This document shows positions 61,185-64,000 of a stretch of 64,000 nucleotides of DNA, in pieces. The notes beneath the pieces were generated by a model that ran no database searches, was not told the DNA's origin, and saw only the letters and a list, made by a program, of their open reading frames with translations. Origin of the DNA: JALZAI01 sp038212215 (GTDB lineage: Bacteria; Actinomycetota; Actinomycetes; Mycobacteriales; Jatrophihabitantaceae); the NCBI GenBank assembly GCA_038212215.1, contig JBBQUT010000001.1, forward strand, positions 310,001-374,000, written 5' to 3'. Within the stretch, counting starts at the first letter, position 1. The number at the start of each line of letters is the position of its first letter. Both the position numbers and the translations under genes were made by a program.

Positions 61185-61217
61185 GAGTGCAGAGCCTAGT
61201 TTCGCCGTCTGTATCAG

Positions 61218-61233
61218 ACAATACCTTCATTGT
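61218..61233. promoter_or_regulatory. Candidate operator upstream of mmsA
   Basis: ACAAT-ACCTTC-ATTGT is a 5-6-5 inverted repeat, 34 bp before the mmsA start in an A+T-richer stretch. The binding regulator is unknown. Confidence 0.35.
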
Positions 61234-61365
61234 GCTGTTACAAAATGCCGAGCTCAGACGTCAGCTGGACGGTGAGGGTCGAAGCGACGTCAGCGCGCCG
61301 GTAGGGCTGGACGGCGGGGCGGGCTCGGGTGACGATGGGGGCTCTCGCCACACATGGGAGCTGCA

Positions 61366-61839
61366 ATGGACACGATTCCGGCACGCCAGAATGAAGCGTC
61401 TGCCGAGCTCGATGCCGTGCGGCGGCGTCGGGTGGAGCTGCGAGAATCGCTCAACCTCGTCGAGCACAGCCTGGCCGGGGCGGCCGGCGGCCGGGCAGTC
61501 GTGTGGGGCGAGCGGGTGCACCGTGCGCTCGTCCAACTCGCGGCCGACTTCAGCGAGCACATCGACGTGACGGAGGGTCCGGACGGGCTGCACCAGAGCA
61601 TCCTGGCCGGCGACCTGCGGCTGGCCAACGCGGTGCAGGCGCTGACGACCCAGCACGTCGAGATCACCGCAGACATCACTGCGGCGCTCGAGGCGACCCA
61701 GGCTCCGGTGACACCGGCAGACGTAGCAGAGGTGCGTGAGCAGGCCACCCGGCTGCTGGGACGCATCATCCGGCACCGGCAGAAGGGCGCCGACTTGGTC
61801 TATGAGGCGTTTGCGACCGACATCGGCGGCGACGGCTGA
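61366..61839 (+). CDS. Small helical hypothetical protein
   Basis: A 157-residue, almost entirely alpha-helical protein: SAELDAVRRRRVELRESLNLVEHSLAG, HRALVQLAADFSEHIDVTEG, ALTTQHVEITADITAALEATQ and a C-terminal RIIRHRQKGADLVYEAF. The His spacing is loosely hemerythrin-like, but I cannot confirm it. ATG 61366 follows GGGAG; ATG 61354 is an alternative. It converges with the gtrA gene 13 bp downstream. Confidence 0.65.
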   Translation: MDTIPARQNEASAELDAVRRRRVELRESLNLVEHSLAGAAGGRAVVWGERVHRALVQLAADFSEHIDVTEGPDGLHQSILAGDLRLANAVQALTTQHVEITADITAALEATQAPVTPADVAEVREQATRLLGRIIRHRQKGADLVYEAFATDIGGDG

Positions 61840-61851
61840 CCGACGGGTCGC

Positions 61852-62361
61852 TTACTCTGCGAGCTCGGGTTCCCGATCGATGTCGGTGGTGCCGATGTGG
61901 TGCGCCTGAACGCGATCCGGGTGCAAGAAAACGAAGCGCTTGTAGGACCAGAACCGGAAGATCGTGCTCAGCCCGATCGTGACCAGGTTGACGACGAAGA
62001 TGCCCACCCCGCCGTGCTTGAAATGCAGCGGGTACACGAAGATCGCGATGATCACCTCGGAAAATGCGAGTGTGATCAGGTTGATGCCGAAGAAGTAAGA
62101 CGTCTCACGTCCGAGGCTGGTGCGCGCCCGGTGCGAGAAGGACACGTGCCGGTTGCCGACGTAGGCGAACGTCGTTGCCACGATCGTCGAGATGGCTTTG
62201 GCCTTAAGCGCGCCGTGCGGCGAGAGCCAGGCGAAGACGCCGAGATCGATGCCGAGCGCAAAGATGCCGACGGTCCCGAAAGCGGTGACCTCTTTCAGCA
62301 GGATGCGCCACGAGGTGCGCACGTAGTCGAGCAACGACACGCGCGAAGGACTTGTCGTCAT
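61852..62361 (-). CDS. GtrA-family membrane protein
   Basis: A 169-residue protein with four hydrophobic helices: FGTVGIFALGIDLGVFAWL, AISTIVATTFAYVGNRHVSF, FFGINLITLAFSEVIIAIF and IFVVNLVTIGLSTIFRFW. This is the GtrA/DPMS pattern; such proteins may flip or anchor polyprenyl-linked sugars. I take ATG 62361; two codons upstream is an alternative. It is divergent from purK with 101 bp between starts. The same gene stands between the PH protein and purK in mycobacteria. Confidence 0.92.
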   Translation of the reverse strand: MTTSPSRVSLLDYVRTSWRILLKEVTAFGTVGIFALGIDLGVFAWLSPHGALKAKAISTIVATTFAYVGNRHVSFSHRARTSLGRETSYFFGINLITLAFSEVIIAIFVYPLHFKHGGVGIFVVNLVTIGLSTIFRFWSYKRFVFLHPDRVQAHHIGTTDIDREPELAE

Positions 62362-62462
62362 TGTGGTCAGCCTACCCGCCGCGACGGCGGAAGATGCGCA
62401 AGCTTGGGGTGCTCTCAACCTCACGCTGGGACGCGCGTCCCAGCCGTCTACGCTCGACCCTC

Positions 62463-63650
62463 GTGGACGCGCGCACCGGACTACCGGTCGTCGGGATGGT
62501 CGGCGCCGGTCAGTTGGCCCGGATGACGCACCAGGCAGCCATCGCGCTCGGGCAGTCGCTGCGCATCCTCGCCGACTCGCCCGGTGACGGCGCTGCCCTC
62601 GTCGCCGCTGACGTTGTCGTGGGCGACTACCGCTCGTTGGCGGATCTGCGGGCCTTCGCGGGCGGCTGCGACGTGGTCACCTGGGACCACGAGCACGTGC
62701 CCAACGAGCACATCGCCGCCTTGGCGGCGGCTGGGGTCGCGGTGCGTCCCGCCGCCTCAGCACTGCGCTACGCCCAGGACAAGGCGGTGATGCGCGCCCG
62801 ACTGAGCGAGCTGGGCATCCCGAGCCCGCGCTGGCGCCTGCTCGACGACGATGATCCGCTCGGCCAGCTCACCGCGTTCGGTGCCGAGGTCGGCTGGCCG
62901 CTCGTGCTCAAGGCCACCCGTGGCGGTTACGACGGCAAGGGGGTGTGGGTGGTCGACTCCGCAGCGGACGCCGCCGACGTGCTCGCTTCGGGCACGCAAC
63001 TTCTCGTCGAGGAGAATGTAGCGATCGCCCGCGAACTCGCGGCCGTCGTCGCGTGCTCACCATGGGGGCAGGGCGCGGCGTGGCCGGTGGTCGAGACCGT
63101 GCAGCGCGACGGCATCTGCGTCCAGGTGATCGCGCCCGCACCGGGCCTCGACGACGAGCGCGCCGACGAGGCGCAGCGGCTCGCACTGCGGATCGCCGCC
63201 GAACTCGGCGTGACCGGTGTGCTCGCGGTCGAGCTGTTCGAGACCACCGACGGCCTGCTGTTGATCAACGAGCTGGCGATGCGTCCGCACAACTCGGGAC
63301 ACTGGACGATCGAGGGAGCGCGGACGTCGCAGTTCGAGCAGCATCTGCGGGCGGTGCTGGACTATCCGCTCGGCAGCACCGCACAGACAGCGCCCGTCGT
63401 GGTCATGGCCAACCTGCTCGGCGGGCCCGACGACGTCACGCCCAAAGGCATCGACGAGCGGGTGCACCACTGCATGGCGAAGTGGCCGGATGTGAAGATT
63501 CACTTGTACGGCAAGGGATTTCGGCCCGGTCGCAAGGTCGGTCACGTGACCGCTCTGGGTAACGATCTCGGCGAGGTGCGTGCTCGCGCCAGCGCTGCGG
63601 CGGATTATCTGAGCAACGGCGACCACCCGAGCGGCGACCAGCATGGCTGA
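62463..63650 (+). CDS. purK: N5-carboxyaminoimidazole ribonucleotide synthase
   Basis: An ATP-grasp enzyme of 395 residues that makes N5-CAIR from AIR, bicarbonate and ATP in purine synthesis. It has PVVGMVGAGQLARMTHQAAIALG, TWDHEHVPNEHI, FPLVLKATRGGYDGKG-type VLKATRGGYDGKGVWVV, and LAVELFETTDGLLLINELAMRPHNSGHWT. I chose GTG 62463, which precedes the conserved start; the frame back to 62352 overlaps gtrA and is not conserved. It overlaps purE by 8 bp. Confidence 0.95.
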   Translation: MDARTGLPVVGMVGAGQLARMTHQAAIALGQSLRILADSPGDGAALVAADVVVGDYRSLADLRAFAGGCDVVTWDHEHVPNEHIAALAAAGVAVRPAASALRYAQDKAVMRARLSELGIPSPRWRLLDDDDPLGQLTAFGAEVGWPLVLKATRGGYDGKGVWVVDSAADAADVLASGTQLLVEENVAIARELAAVVACSPWGQGAAWPVVETVQRDGICVQVIAPAPGLDDERADEAQRLALRIAAELGVTGVLAVELFETTDGLLLINELAMRPHNSGHWTIEGARTSQFEQHLRAVLDYPLGSTAQTAPVVVMANLLGGPDDVTPKGIDERVHHCMAKWPDVKIHLYGKGFRPGRKVGHVTALGNDLGEVRARASAAADYLSNGDHPSGDQHG

Positions 63651-64000
63651 CCCGATTGTCGGCGTGATCATGGGCAGCGACTCGGACTGGCCGGTGATGT
63701 CCGCCGCCGCCGAGGCGCTTGAGGAATTCGGTGTCGCGCACGAGGTGCGCGTCGTCTCGGCGCACCGCACGCCACTGGACATGGCGGCCTACGCACAGCA
63801 GGCCGCCGCGCGCGGTCTCAAAGTGATCATCGCCGGAGCCGGCGGAGCAGCGCACCTGCCGGGAATGGTCGCCTCGCTCACCGCGCTGCCGGTGATCGGT
63901 GTGCCGGTGCCGCTGAAATACCTCGACGGCATGGACTCGCTGCTGTCGATCGTGCAGATGCCCGCTGGTATTCCCGTCGCCACCGTGTCGGTCGGTGGCG
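63643..64000 (+). CDS. purE: N5-carboxyaminoimidazole ribonucleotide mutase, 3' end outside the window
   Basis: The first 119 codons are present. It has VGVIMGSDSDWPVMSAAAEALEEFG, RVVSAHRTPLDM, and VIIAGAGGAAHLPGMVASLTALPVIGVPV, which hold the SDS loop and active-site His of PurE. It uses the PurK product. Start ATG 63643 overlaps the purK stop. Confidence 0.95.
   Translation, partial: MADPIVGVIMGSDSDWPVMSAAAEALEEFGVAHEVRVVSAHRTPLDMAAYAQQAAARGLKVIIAGAGGAAHLPGMVASLTALPVIGVPVPLKYLDGMDSLLSIVQMPAGIPVATVSVGG

Overview
The window reads as chromosomal DNA of a high-G+C actinobacterium: GTG and TTG starts are common, three mycobacterial-type SOS boxes are present, and the gene set includes accD5, birA, dnaE2/imuA'/imuB and HrpA. 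The family (Jatrophihabitans/Frankia-like soil or plant-associated) is an inference. No tRNA, rRNA, CRISPR array or transposase was found.

Layout. 1-2236: accD5 (cut by the window edge), birA and a PH-domain membrane protein. 2246-18626: a complete monoderm type IVa pilus cluster on the minus strand, read as pilB-pilT-pilC, three tandem pilA genes (the middle one frameshifted), pilD, pilM-pilN-pilO, then three unusual minor-pilin genes. Those are a 1572-residue prepilin carrying Ig-like, LamG and FN3 domains, a PilW-like prepilin, and a PilX-like prepilin fused to ricin-type lectin domains. No secretin gene (pilQ/pilP) is present. 18725-28672: a CBS-pair protein, two membrane GGDEF-EAL proteins, an AbiEi/DUF559-like protein and dnaE2. 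28687-34702: an acyltransferase-like protein of unknown role, a flavodoxin-like protein, imuB, a vapBC pair, a DJ-1/PfpI protein and an HxlR regulator divergent from an alpha/beta hydrolase. 34745-38656: hrpA. 38668-49254: a galactoside locus made of a lipoprotein, two ABC permeases, beta-galactosidase, alpha-galactosidase, galT and a DeoR regulator. 49490-52769: a small hypothetical gene, imuA', arginine deiminase and a serine beta-lactamase-fold protein. 53298-61839: a GH13 glucosidase with a cupin, a VWA protein, class I aldolase, an AlkZ-like protein, and an aminotransferase plus methylmalonate-semialdehyde dehydrogenase. 61852-64000: gtrA, purK and purE (cut by the window edge).

How it fits together. 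The two ends match, in order and orientation, a block that is contiguous in Mycobacterium tuberculosis as I recall it (accD5, birA, PH protein, GtrA protein, purK, purE). About 59.6 kb of mostly accessory genes therefore sits between two halves of a conserved block. The pilus cluster looks able to assemble and retract, and the extra domains on its minor pilins suggest a carbohydrate-binding tip. The pilA genes share a structured leader that appears to have covarying stems, an SD-overlapping hairpin and, for two of them, an upstream motif at an identical distance. This is the best candidate for an undescribed regulatory system. The mutasome genes dnaE2, imuB and imuA' lie at three separate sites but share nearly superimposable SOS promoters, each box ending 10 bp before the start codon. 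That spacing also fixes the imuB start.
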